Assembly (NCBI GenBank): GCA_944376975.1
Contig: CALWEE010000124.1
Coordinates: 1 to 5,523, forward strand
From: an uncultured Lachnospiraceae bacterium
Lineage (GTDB): Bacteria > Bacillota > Clostridia > Lachnospirales > Lachnospiraceae
DNA: 5,523 nucleotides
Direction: 5' to 3'
The position numbers were made by a program, and so were the translations under genes. Under the pieces are notes generated by a model that worked only from the letters and a program-made list of their open reading frames with translations, was not told where the DNA came from and searched no databases. This document shows positions 1 through 5,523 of the stretch, in pieces; the stretch's first letter is position 1; every line of letters starts with the position of its first letter.

Positions 1-6
1 AAGGAG
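1..6 (+). promoter_or_regulatory. Ribosome binding site of era
   Basis: AAGGAG lies five bases before the ATG at 12. It is a near-consensus Shine-Dalgarno sequence and supports that ATG as the era start. The window opens here, so promoter and upstream operon partners of era cannot be judged. Confidence 0.85.
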
Positions 7-11
7 AATAT

Positions 12-923
12 ATGGAAAATCGATTTAAATCCGGATTCGCCACATTGATCGGCAGGCCGAACGTGGGGAAATCCACATTGATGAACCAGCTGATCGGCCA
101 GAAGATCGCCATCACATCCAATAAGCCGCAGACAACGCGGAATCGGATCCAGACGGTCTACACGGATGAGGAAGGCCAGATCATTTTCGTGGATACGCCG
201 GGTATCCATAAGGCGAAAAACAAACTGGGCGAATATATGGTCTATGTGGCGGAGCGGACGCTGAACGAGGTGGACGTGATCCTCTGGCTCGTGGAACCGA
301 CCACATTTATCGGAGCCGGCGAACGGCATATCATCGAGCAGCTCAATAAAACAAAAACGCCGGTCATCCTTGTCATCAACAAGATGGATACGGTAAAGCG
401 GGAGTTTATCCTGGAAGTGATCCAAACGTATAAAGAAGCCTGTGATTTCGCGGAGATCGTCCCTTGTTCGGCGTTTACAGGAGAGAACTGCCGGGAAGTG
501 ATCCGGTGCATCATGAAATATCTTCCGTACGGGCCGAAATTTTACGGGGATGACGTGGTGACCGATCAGCCCGAACGGCAGATCGTGGCGGAACTGATAC
601 GCGAAAAGGTCCTTCGGCTGATGGACGAGGAGATCCCCCATGGTATCGCTGTTTCCATTGAATCCATGAAACCCAGACGCCATGGTCATGTGACCGACAT
701 CCACGCGACGATCATCTGCGAAAAGGATTCCCATAAAGGCATGATCATCGGCAAGCAGGGCGCCATGCTGAAACGGATCGGAAGCGATGCCCGTTATGAG
801 ATCGAAAGGCTTTTGGATGCGAAAGTCAATCTTCAGCTCTGGGTAAAGGTGAAGAAGGACTGGCGGGACAGTGATTTCCTGATCAAAAATTTCGGGTACG
901 ACAAGAAAGAGTATAACGGTTAA
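12..923 (+). CDS. era: GTPase Era, 30S ribosome assembly factor
   Basis: Era is a GTP-binding protein that docks near the 3' end of 16S rRNA and helps mature the small ribosomal subunit; it acts in the cytoplasm, partly at the membrane. The 303-residue product has the usual length and both family domains. The N-terminal GTPase domain shows G1 GRPNVGKS (residues 14-21), the Era switch region with PQTTRNR (39-45), G3 DTPG (61-64), G4 NKMD (123-126) and G5 SAF (153-155). The C-terminal KH RNA-binding domain carries GKQG (247-250) and ends in the typical LQLWVKVKKDWRD (274-286). All nucleotide-binding motifs are intact, so the protein should be active. It is followed after 27 bases by recO, and the pair is probably cotranscribed. 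The small yqzL gene that I recall between era and recO in Bacillus subtilis has no room here. Arginine is mostly CGG (11 of 18), unlike ppdK downstream. Identification is very secure. Confidence 0.98.
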   Translation: MENRFKSGFATLIGRPNVGKSTLMNQLIGQKIAITSNKPQTTRNRIQTVYTDEEGQIIFVDTPGIHKAKNKLGEYMVYVAERTLNEVDVILWLVEPTTFIGAGERHIIEQLNKTKTPVILVINKMDTVKREFILEVIQTYKEACDFAEIVPCSAFTGENCREVIRCIMKYLPYGPKFYGDDVVTDQPERQIVAELIREKVLRLMDEEIPHGIAVSIESMKPRRHGHVTDIHATIICEKDSHKGMIIGKQGAMLKRIGSDARYEIERLLDAKVNLQLWVKVKKDWRDSDFLIKNFGYDKKEYNG

Positions 924-938
924 AACTGTCAGATGGGC

Positions 939-944
939 AGGTGA
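939..944 (+). promoter_or_regulatory. Ribosome binding site deciding the recO start
   Basis: AGGTGA lies six bases before the ATG at 951. An in-frame GTG at 945 directly abuts this motif with no spacer and is therefore a poor start. The site favours ATG 951. Confidence 0.65.
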
Positions 945-950
945 GTGGAT

Positions 951-1700
951 ATGACAGACGCGGAAGAACTTTTGGGCATGGTGCTCATGTCCGCGCCGGC
1001 GGGCGACTATGATAAACGGGTCGTGATCCTGACAAAAGAACGGGGAAAGATCACCGCTTTCGCCAGAGGCGCGCGACGGCCCAAAAGCGCCATGCTGGCG
1101 AAGACCCAGCCTTTTGCCTTCGGCGTGTTCCGGGTCATTGAAGGAAAGAACGCGTACACCCTCCTCGGAGCGGAGATCACCAATTATTTTATGGATATAC
1201 GGGAAGATATGGTACGGACATGCTATGGGACCTATTTTCTTGAAATGGCGGCGTACTATGGAAGAGAAAACGACCCGGCGCTGGATATGCTCAAGCTTTT
1301 GTACCAGACGCTCCGGGCTTTGTGCCTGGGCCGGATCGACGATCGGCTTATCCGCTGTATCTTTGAATTGAAAATGTTCGTTGTCAACGGTGAATATCCG
1401 GAATGTTTCCGGTGTGTCGTGTGCGGGAAAAAGGACGGGCTGGGCCATTTTTCTTCCAGGCTTGGCGGCGTGGTCTGCCACGAATGTAAGGCGGGCATCC
1501 ATCCTTTGTATCCTGTGGACGGGTCGGTCCTTTATACGATGCAGTACATCATATCCACGCCGGTGGAGCGGCTGTTTACCTTCCGCGTGACGGAAGAAGT
1601 CCGAAAAAGCCTGCGCAAGATCATGGATATTTACATAAAAGACCATATCGACAGGGAATTTCATTCCCTGGACATTTTAAAAACGCTGGAAACGGCTTGA
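951..1700 (+). CDS. recO: DNA repair protein RecO (recombination mediator)
   Basis: RecO works with RecR (and RecF) to load RecA onto SSB-coated single-stranded DNA during gap repair, and it also anneals DNA strands. The product is 249 residues from ATG 951. The N-terminal OB-fold region contains the family segment DYDKRVVILTKERGKITAFARGARRPKS, here about residues 19-46. A helical middle part follows, then a four-cysteine zinc-binding cluster: C155-x2-C158 and C176-x2-C179, with one extra cysteine, C152, just before it. The length is typical. The GTG at 945 would add only two residues and lacks ribosome-binding-site spacing, so ATG 951 is preferred. It lies 27 bases after era with no terminator or obvious promoter between, suggesting one transcript. 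Its TGA stop lies inside the -35 box of the next promoter. The identity is secure; the start is the only doubt. Confidence 0.95.
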   Translation: MTDAEELLGMVLMSAPAGDYDKRVVILTKERGKITAFARGARRPKSAMLAKTQPFAFGVFRVIEGKNAYTLLGAEITNYFMDIREDMVRTCYGTYFLEMAAYYGRENDPALDMLKLLYQTLRALCLGRIDDRLIRCIFELKMFVVNGEYPECFRCVVCGKKDGLGHFSSRLGGVVCHECKAGIHPLYPVDGSVLYTMQYIISTPVERLFTFRVTEEVRKSLRKIMDIYIKDHIDREFHSLDILKTLETA

Positions 1701-1725
1701 AAAATCTGTCGGCATTGTATACAAT
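1697..1725 (+). promoter_or_regulatory. Predicted sigma-A promoter for the lipoprotein-glyS unit
   Basis: A -35 box TTGAAA (1697-1702) and a -10 box TACAAT (1720-1725) are separated by 17 bases; each box matches the consensus at five of six positions. The -35 box contains the recO stop codon TGA (1698-1700). The -10 box is the right half of a perfect 12-bp palindrome, ATTGTATACAAT (1714-1725). Transcription would start near 1732, leaving a leader of about 25 bases before the TTG start at 1757. That is too short for a T-box or riboswitch. The prediction is by eye, but two good boxes at ideal spacing in a 56-base gap make it credible. Confidence 0.65.
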
Positions 1726-1742
1726 ATTTAAAGTCTGATATT

Positions 1743-1748
1743 AAGGAG
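1743..1748 (+). promoter_or_regulatory. Ribosome binding site supporting a TTG start
   Basis: AAGGAG lies eight bases before TTG 1757, good spacing for this non-ATG start. No ATG in this frame gives a better combination of ribosome binding site and complete signal peptide. A short inverted repeat, AGTCT (1732-1736) and AGACT (1749-1753), flanks the site and would leave it exposed in a loop; five base pairs is too weak to claim control. Confidence 0.75.
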
Positions 1749-1756
1749 AGACTGTA

Positions 1757-2293
1757 TTGAAAAGTCATAAACGATGGATATGCCTGATATGGGCGGTCCT
1801 GATCTGCTTCCTGGCGGCAGCCTGCGGGAAAGACCCGCGTCTTAAAGACGTTGGCGAGAATACCCTCGCGGTCAAAAAAAGCGGGAAGATCGAGGAATAT
1901 CTGGTGGAGAAACTGGATAAAGACTATTATTCCCCTGAGGCGTTGGAGCTCTATGTGGATCAGGAGATTGGGAAACATGAAGGCGTGTCTTTGAAAAACT
2001 ATTCAACCGAAGGCGATACGGTCCGGGCAGAGATCCACTACGACGATCCGTCTGCTTTTGAGGCGTTTAACGGACAGAAGCTGACGCTTGTCCGGTTATC
2101 GGAAGCGTCTGGGGAGCTGATCGGCGAAGCGTCCGAAGGAAGCGTTCCGGATAAAGGCTATGTGGTCGTGACCGAGTTTCAAACCCGCCTCATCGGCCCG
2201 GGAGATCCGGCTGCCTGGAGTGAAGGCGTTACGGTCAGCGAAGATGGTATATGTCAGACTACCGCGCAGCGGTGTGTGATCATTTATAAATAA
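1757..2293 (+). CDS. Putative lipoprotein of unknown function between recO and glyS
   Basis: I do not recognise a function. The 178-residue product starts with a classic lipoprotein signal peptide: basic MKSHKRW, a hydrophobic stretch (about residues 8-21), then AAAC with C23 as the likely lipidated cysteine, so it should be anchored on the outer face of the membrane. The -3 residue is alanine where leucine is most common, a permitted variant. The rest is soluble and acidic. It includes an EEYLVEKLDKDYYSPEALE segment (47-64) and a stretch of alternating polar and hydrophobic residues, and it ends in VIIYK, with two more cysteines (C166, C173). From memory, short lipoproteins with a similar KDYY segment and IIYK-like end sit beside glyS in other Lachnospiraceae; this was not checked. 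It has its own predicted promoter upstream, and glyS follows 19 bases later, so the two are probably cotranscribed. It reads as an intact gene: start, signal peptide and stop all fit. Confidence 0.85.
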   Translation: MKSHKRWICLIWAVLICFLAAACGKDPRLKDVGENTLAVKKSGKIEEYLVEKLDKDYYSPEALELYVDQEIGKHEGVSLKNYSTEGDTVRAEIHYDDPSAFEAFNGQKLTLVRLSEASGELIGEASEGSVPDKGYVVVTEFQTRLIGPGDPAAWSEGVTVSEDGICQTTAQRCVIIYK

Positions 2294-2312
2294 TAAAGAG
2301 AGGTAGGATGAA

Positions 2313-3701
2313 ATGGAAAAGACAATGGACAAGATCGTCGCCCTGGCGAAGGCGAGAGGGTTTGTATATCCGGGATCCGAGATCTACGGCGGCCTTGCCA
2401 ACACCTGGGATTACGGCAATCTGGGCGTTGAATTAAAGAACAATGTGAAGAAGGCGTGGTGGCAGAAGTTCATCCAGGAGAATCCCTATAATGTGGGCGT
2501 TGACTGCGCGATCCTGATGAATCCCCAGACTTGGGTGGCCTCCGGCCATCTGGGCGGTTTTTCCGATCCCCTTATGGACTGTAAAGAATGCCATGAGCGT
2601 TTCCGGGCAGATAAGCTGATCGAAGATTACGCCCATGATAATGATATTGATCTGGGCGGTTCCGTGGATGGATGGAGCAATGAGCAGATGCAGGAGTATA
2701 TAAGCGCGCATCAGATCGGCTGCCCCAGCTGCGGCGCTCATAACTTCACCGATATCCGTCAGTTCAATCTGATGTTCAAAACTTTCCAGGGCGTGACCGA
2801 AGACGCGAAGAACACGGTTTATCTGCGTCCGGAGACCGCTCAGGGCATCTTTGTCAATTTCAAGAATGTCCAGAGGACATCCCGTAAAAAGATTCCCTTC
2901 GGTATTGGTCAGATCGGCAAGTCTTTCCGCAACGAGATCACGCCCGGCAACTTTACCTTCCGTACCCGTGAGTTTGAGCAGATGGAGCTGGAGTTCTTCT
3001 GTGAACCGGGAACCGATATGGAATGGTTCCGTTACTGGCGGGGCTTTTGTATCGACTGGCTCAAGTCCCTTGGCATGAAAGAAGAAGAGATGCGCGTCAG
3101 AGACCATTCCCCGGAGGAATTGAGTTTCTACAGTACCGGAACGACCGATATCGAGTTCCTTTTCCCGTTCGGCTGGGGCGAACTGTGGGGCATCGCGGAC
3201 CGTACCGACTACGACCTGACACAGCATCAGAACGTATCCGGCGAGGATATGTCCTATTTTGACGATGCCAAAAAAGAAAAATACATCCCCTATGTCATCG
3301 AGCCGTCACTGGGGGCCGACCGGGTCGTTTTGGCGTTCCTGTGCAGCGCTTATGACGAAGAAACACTGGAAGGCGGAGATGTACGGACCGTCCTGCATTT
3401 CCATCCGGCGCTCGCTCCGGTCAAAGTCGGCGTCCTGCCTCTCAGCAAAAAGCTGAGCGAAGGCGCTGAAAAGATCTTTGCCATGCTGAGCAAAAAATAC
3501 AACTGCGAATATGACGATCGGGGCAATATCGGAAAAAGATACCGTCGTCAGGATGAGATCGGAACGCCTTTCTGCGTGACCTACGACTTTGAGTCGGAAG
3601 AAGACGGCTGCGTGACCGTCCGGGAAAGGGATACGATGGAACAGGTACGTATCAAGATCGACGATCTGGCCGCTTATTTTGAGGATAAATTTACCTTTTA
3701 A
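2313..3701 (+). CDS. glyS: Glycine--tRNA ligase, alpha2 dimeric type
   Basis: This class II synthetase charges tRNA-Gly with glycine using ATP. At 462 residues in one chain it is the alpha2 (eukaryote/archaea-like, also called glyQS) form, not the separate alpha and beta chains of Escherichia coli or Bacillus subtilis. The N-terminus [20 protein letters not shown] (16-35) is characteristic. Two cysteine pairs, C90-x2-C93 and C137-x2-C140, probably bind zinc in the insertion. Class II motif 2 is visible as [21 protein letters not shown] (205-225), and motif 3 as [14 protein letters not shown] (330-343). The C-terminal anticodon-binding domain runs from about 365 to 460, including [20 protein letters not shown] (401-420). 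ATG 2313 is preceded by AGAGG (2299-2303). An ATG at 2308 is out of frame, and an in-frame ATG at 2325 would drop the first four residues. The gene lies 19 bases after the lipoprotein, with no T-box leader. It appears fully functional. Confidence 0.97.
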   Translation: MEKTMDKIVALAKARGFVYPGSEIYGGLANTWDYGNLGVELKNNVKKAWWQKFIQENPYNVGVDCAILMNPQTWVASGHLGGFSDPLMDCKECHERFRADKLIEDYAHDNDIDLGGSVDGWSNEQMQEYISAHQIGCPSCGAHNFTDIRQFNLMFKTFQGVTEDAKNTVYLRPETAQGIFVNFKNVQRTSRKKIPFGIGQIGKSFRNEITPGNFTFRTREFEQMELEFFCEPGTDMEWFRYWRGFCIDWLKSLGMKEEEMRVRDHSPEELSFYSTGTTDIEFLFPFGWGELWGIADRTDYDLTQHQNVSGEDMSYFDDAKKEKYIPYVIEPSLGADRVVLAFLCSAYDEETLEGGDVRTVLHFHPALAPVKVGVLPLSKKLSEGAEKIFAMLSKKYNCEYDDRGNIGKRYRRQDEIGTPFCVTYDFESEEDGCVTVRERDTMEQVRIKIDDLAAYFEDKFTF

Positions 3702-3703
3702 CC

Positions 3704-3733
3704 TTGACGAATAACGCGGGGATGATATACAAT
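3704..3733 (+). promoter_or_regulatory. Predicted sigma-A promoter of ppdK
   Basis: A -35 box TTGACG (3704-3709, five of six consensus) and a -10 box TACAAT (3728-3733) are separated by 18 bases. Transcription would begin near 3740, giving ppdK a leader of about 80 bases. The promoter begins two bases after the glyS stop codon. Its -10 region shares the 10-mer TATACAATAT with the promoter at 1697-1725. It is predicted by eye from sequence alone. Confidence 0.65.
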
Positions 3734-3752
3734 ATCTATGAATGTTGGGCGC

Positions 3753-3788
3753 AAATGGCTTCCGGTCATAAACCATCGGAAGTCATTT
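3753..3788 (+). promoter_or_regulatory. Stem-loop in the ppdK leader
   Basis: AAATGGCTTCCGGT (3753-3766) pairs along its whole length with ATCGGAAGTCATTT (3775-3788), giving a 14-bp stem with two G-U wobbles and an 8-base loop. It lies between the predicted transcription start and the ribosome binding site, ending 15 bases before the latter, so it does not cover it. Only a short T-run sits at the 3' foot, inside the stem, so it is a poor intrinsic terminator. It might be a 5' stabilising hairpin, an attenuating element for glyS readthrough, or a protein-binding site; the sequence does not say which. Confidence 0.5.
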
Positions 3789-3803
3789 CAACAGATAAAA
3801 AAA

Positions 3804-3810
3804 TAGGAGG
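3804..3810 (+). promoter_or_regulatory. Strong ribosome binding site of ppdK
   Basis: TAGGAGG contains a full AGGAGG and lies eight bases before the ATG at 3819. It is the strongest ribosome binding site in the window, in keeping with the highly biased codon use of ppdK. Confidence 0.9.
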
Positions 3811-3818
3811 CATTTACA

Positions 3819-5523
3819 ATGGCAAAATGGGTTTATATGTTCACCGAAGGTAATGCGGACATGCGTAACCTTCTTGGCGGAAAAGGCGCCAACCTTGCTG
3901 AGATGACGAATCTGGGTCTTCCGGTACCGCAGGGTTTTACCGTTACAACGGAAGCGTGTACACAGTACTATGAAGACGGCAGACAGATCAACGACGAGAT
4001 CATGGGACAGATCATGGAGGCCATGGCGAAACTGGAAGAGATCACCGGAAAGAAATTCGGAGATAAAGAGAATCCGCTTCTCGTATCCGTGCGTTCCGGA
4101 GCAAGAGCTTCCATGCCGGGTATGATGGACACGATCCTGAACCTTGGTCTGAACGAAGAAGTTGTTGAGGCTCTGGCTAAGGCGTCCGGCAATCCCCGTT
4201 GGGCTTGGGACTGCTACAGAAGATTTATCCAGATGTATTCTGACGTTGTTATGGAAGTCGGCAAGAAATACTTTGAAGAACTCATCGACAAGATGAAAGA
4301 AGAAAAAGGCGTTAAACAGGACGTTGAACTGACAGCCGATGATCTGAAGACTCTGGCAGGACAGTTTAAAGCTGAATATAAAGCAAAGATCGGTTCCGAT
4401 TTCCCGGCTGACGCGAAAGAGCAGCTGGTAGGCGCGGTTAAAGCTGTATTCCGTTCATGGGACAACCCGCGTGCCAACGTATATCGTCGTGACAACGATA
4501 TCCCGTATTCCTGGGGTACCGCTGTAAACGTACAGATGATGGCATTTGGTAACATGGGCGATGACTGCGGTACAGGCGTTGCCTTCACACGTGACCCGGC
4601 TACAGGCGCCAAAGGTCTGTTTGGTGAATTCCTTACAAACGCGCAGGGCGAAGACGTTGTTGCCGGTGTTCGTACACCGATGCACATTTCCGAGATGGAA
4701 CAGAAGTTCCCGGAAGCATTCAAACAGTTCAATGACGTATGCAAGACTCTGGAGACACACTACAGAGATATGCAGGATATGGAGTTTACTGTAGAACATG
4801 GTAAACTGTACATGCTTCAGACACGTAACGGTAAGAGGACCGCTCAGGCCGCTCTGAAGATCGCGTGCGACCTTGTTGACGAAGGCATGAGAACAGAAGA
4901 AGAAGCGGTTGCCATGATCGATCCGCGTAACCTTGACACGCTGCTCCATCCCCAGTTCGACGCTGCCGCCCTGAAAGCCTCCACACCGATGGGCAAAGGC
5001 CTTGGCGCTTCTCCGGGAGCTGCCTGCGGTAAAGTCGTGTTCACAGCTGACGACGCTGTTGAATGGGCAGAAAGAGGAGAAAAAGTTATCCTTGTCCGTC
5101 TGGAGACATCTCCGGAAGATATCACAGGTATGAAGTCTGCTCAGGGTATCCTTACCGTACGTGGCGGTATGACATCTCACGCAGCCGTTGTTGCCCGTGG
5201 TATGGGTGAGTGCTGCGTATCCGGATGCGGCGACATCGTTATGGATGAAGCGAACAAGAAGTTCACGCTCGGCGGAAAAGAATTCCACGAAGGCGATCCG
5301 ATCTCCATCGATGGTACAACAGGTAATATCTATGACGGCATCATCCCGACTGTAGACGCGACGATCGCCGGTGAATTCGGACGCATCATGGATTGGGCAG
5401 ATAAATACAGAACAATGAAAGTACGTACAAACGCGGATACACCGACAGACGCTAAGAAAGCGGTTGAGCTGGGCGCTGAAGGTATCGGACTTTGCCGTAC
5501 AGAGCACATGTTCTTCGGCGAAG
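3819..5523 (+). CDS. ppdK: Pyruvate, phosphate dikinase, N-terminal two thirds (cut by window end)
   Basis: PPDK catalyses the reversible reaction ATP + phosphate + pyruvate to AMP + diphosphate + phosphoenolpyruvate. In clostridia it serves glycolysis or gluconeogenesis in the cytoplasm. The frame is open without a stop from ATG 3819 to the window end: 568 complete codons of about 875. The ATP-grasp nucleotide-binding domain covers about residues 1-340, with LLGGKG (K22), SVRSGARASMPGMMDTILNLG (R92), E322 in DMEFT, and LQTRNGKR (R336). The phosphohistidine swivel domain follows at about 380-505, with GGMTSHAAVVARGMG; the phosphorylated histidine is H454. The PEP/pyruvate barrel begins near 530 and includes LCRTEHMFF with R560. 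These residues match the Clostridium symbiosum enzyme as I recall it, with a one-residue offset after the N-terminal part. The rest of the barrel, including its catalytic cysteine, is outside the window. It has its own predicted promoter and leader hairpin. Arginine codons are mainly CGT and AGA, with no CGG, which suggests high expression. Confidence 0.97.
   Translation, partial: MAKWVYMFTEGNADMRNLLGGKGANLAEMTNLGLPVPQGFTVTTEACTQYYEDGRQINDEIMGQIMEAMAKLEEITGKKFGDKENPLLVSVRSGARASMPGMMDTILNLGLNEEVVEALAKASGNPRWAWDCYRRFIQMYSDVVMEVGKKYFEELIDKMKEEKGVKQDVELTADDLKTLAGQFKAEYKAKIGSDFPADAKEQLVGAVKAVFRSWDNPRANVYRRDNDIPYSWGTAVNVQMMAFGNMGDDCGTGVAFTRDPATGAKGLFGEFLTNAQGEDVVAGVRTPMHISEMEQKFPEAFKQFNDVCKTLETHYRDMQDMEFTVEHGKLYMLQTRNGKRTAQAALKIACDLVDEGMRTEEEAVAMIDPRNLDTLLHPQFDAAALKASTPMGKGLGASPGAACGKVVFTADDAVEWAERGEKVILVRLETSPEDITGMKSAQGILTVRGGMTSHAAVVARGMGECCVSGCGDIVMDEANKKFTLGGKEFHEGDPISIDGTTGNIYDGIIPTVDATIAGEFGRIMDWADKYRTMKVRTNADTPTDAKKAVELGAEGIGLCRTEHMFFGE

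Noticed and set aside
945..950. GTG at 945 as the recO start
   Set aside because: It touches the AGGTGA motif with no spacer, while ATG 951 has six bases of spacing and gives the usual RecO N-terminus.
1661..1978. Minus-strand frame across the recO-lipoprotein gap
   Set aside because: It overlaps two forward genes with correct signals, has no supporting ribosome binding site that I can see, and encodes nothing recognisable.
2433..3227. Open frame of 264 codons on the minus strand
   Set aside because: It is antisense to the catalytic core of glyS, and the product has no recognisable family features. It is a shadow of the real gene.
3306..3776. Minus-strand frame spanning the end of glyS and the intergenic gap
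   Set aside because: It begins in the ppdK leader hairpin region, lacks a convincing ribosome binding site, and runs antisense to the glyS anticodon-binding domain.
3753..3788. Leader hairpin as a rho-independent terminator of glyS
   Set aside because: After the stem the sequence is CAACAGATAAAA with no T-run, and the hairpin lies downstream of the predicted ppdK promoter, so it would also stop ppdK transcription.
4455..5507. Long open frame of 350 codons on the minus strand
   Set aside because: It lies wholly antisense to ppdK, whose frame encodes every expected PPDK motif. The minus-strand product has no recognisable domain and is cysteine-rich in a random manner; biased codon use in ppdK leaves the antisense frame open.

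Overview
The window holds an ordinary bacterial housekeeping block on the + strand. It looks like a Clostridia (Bacillota) chromosome, most likely Lachnospiraceae. That rests on the gene order (era, recO, a small lipoprotein, single-chain glycyl-tRNA synthetase, pyruvate phosphate dikinase), on strong AGGAGG-type ribosome binding sites, and on protein sequences that read like those of Clostridium symbiosum relatives. The taxonomic call is from memory of these families, not from a search.

Layout. Positions 1-6 are the ribosome binding site of era; anything further upstream is outside the window. era (12-923) encodes the ribosome-assembly GTPase. recO (best start ATG 951, to 1700) encodes the recombination mediator and follows after 27 bases, so the two are probably one transcript. 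A good sigma-A-type promoter (1697-1725) overlaps the recO stop codon and should drive a small lipoprotein of unknown function (TTG start 1757, to 2293) together with glyS (2313-3701), the alpha2-type glycyl-tRNA synthetase. No terminator was seen between any of these genes, so readthrough from era-recO is also possible. A second promoter (3704-3733) begins two bases after the glyS stop. It is followed by a leader of about 80 bases carrying a 14-bp stem-loop (3753-3788) and a strong ribosome binding site, then ppdK (3819 to beyond the window end). ppdK is cut by the window edge at about residue 568 of the usual ~875.

The genes cover ribosome maturation, DNA repair, tRNA charging and central metabolism (interconversion of pyruvate and phosphoenolpyruvate). 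Arginine codon choice shifts strongly from era (CGG-rich) through glyS to ppdK (no CGG, mostly CGT), which fits rising expression level. No mobile element, CRISPR array, RNA gene, phage gene or defence system was found. I do not see a previously undescribed system here. The points most worth a second look are the uncharacterised lipoprotein, the ppdK leader hairpin, and the two near-identical promoters abutting upstream stop codons.
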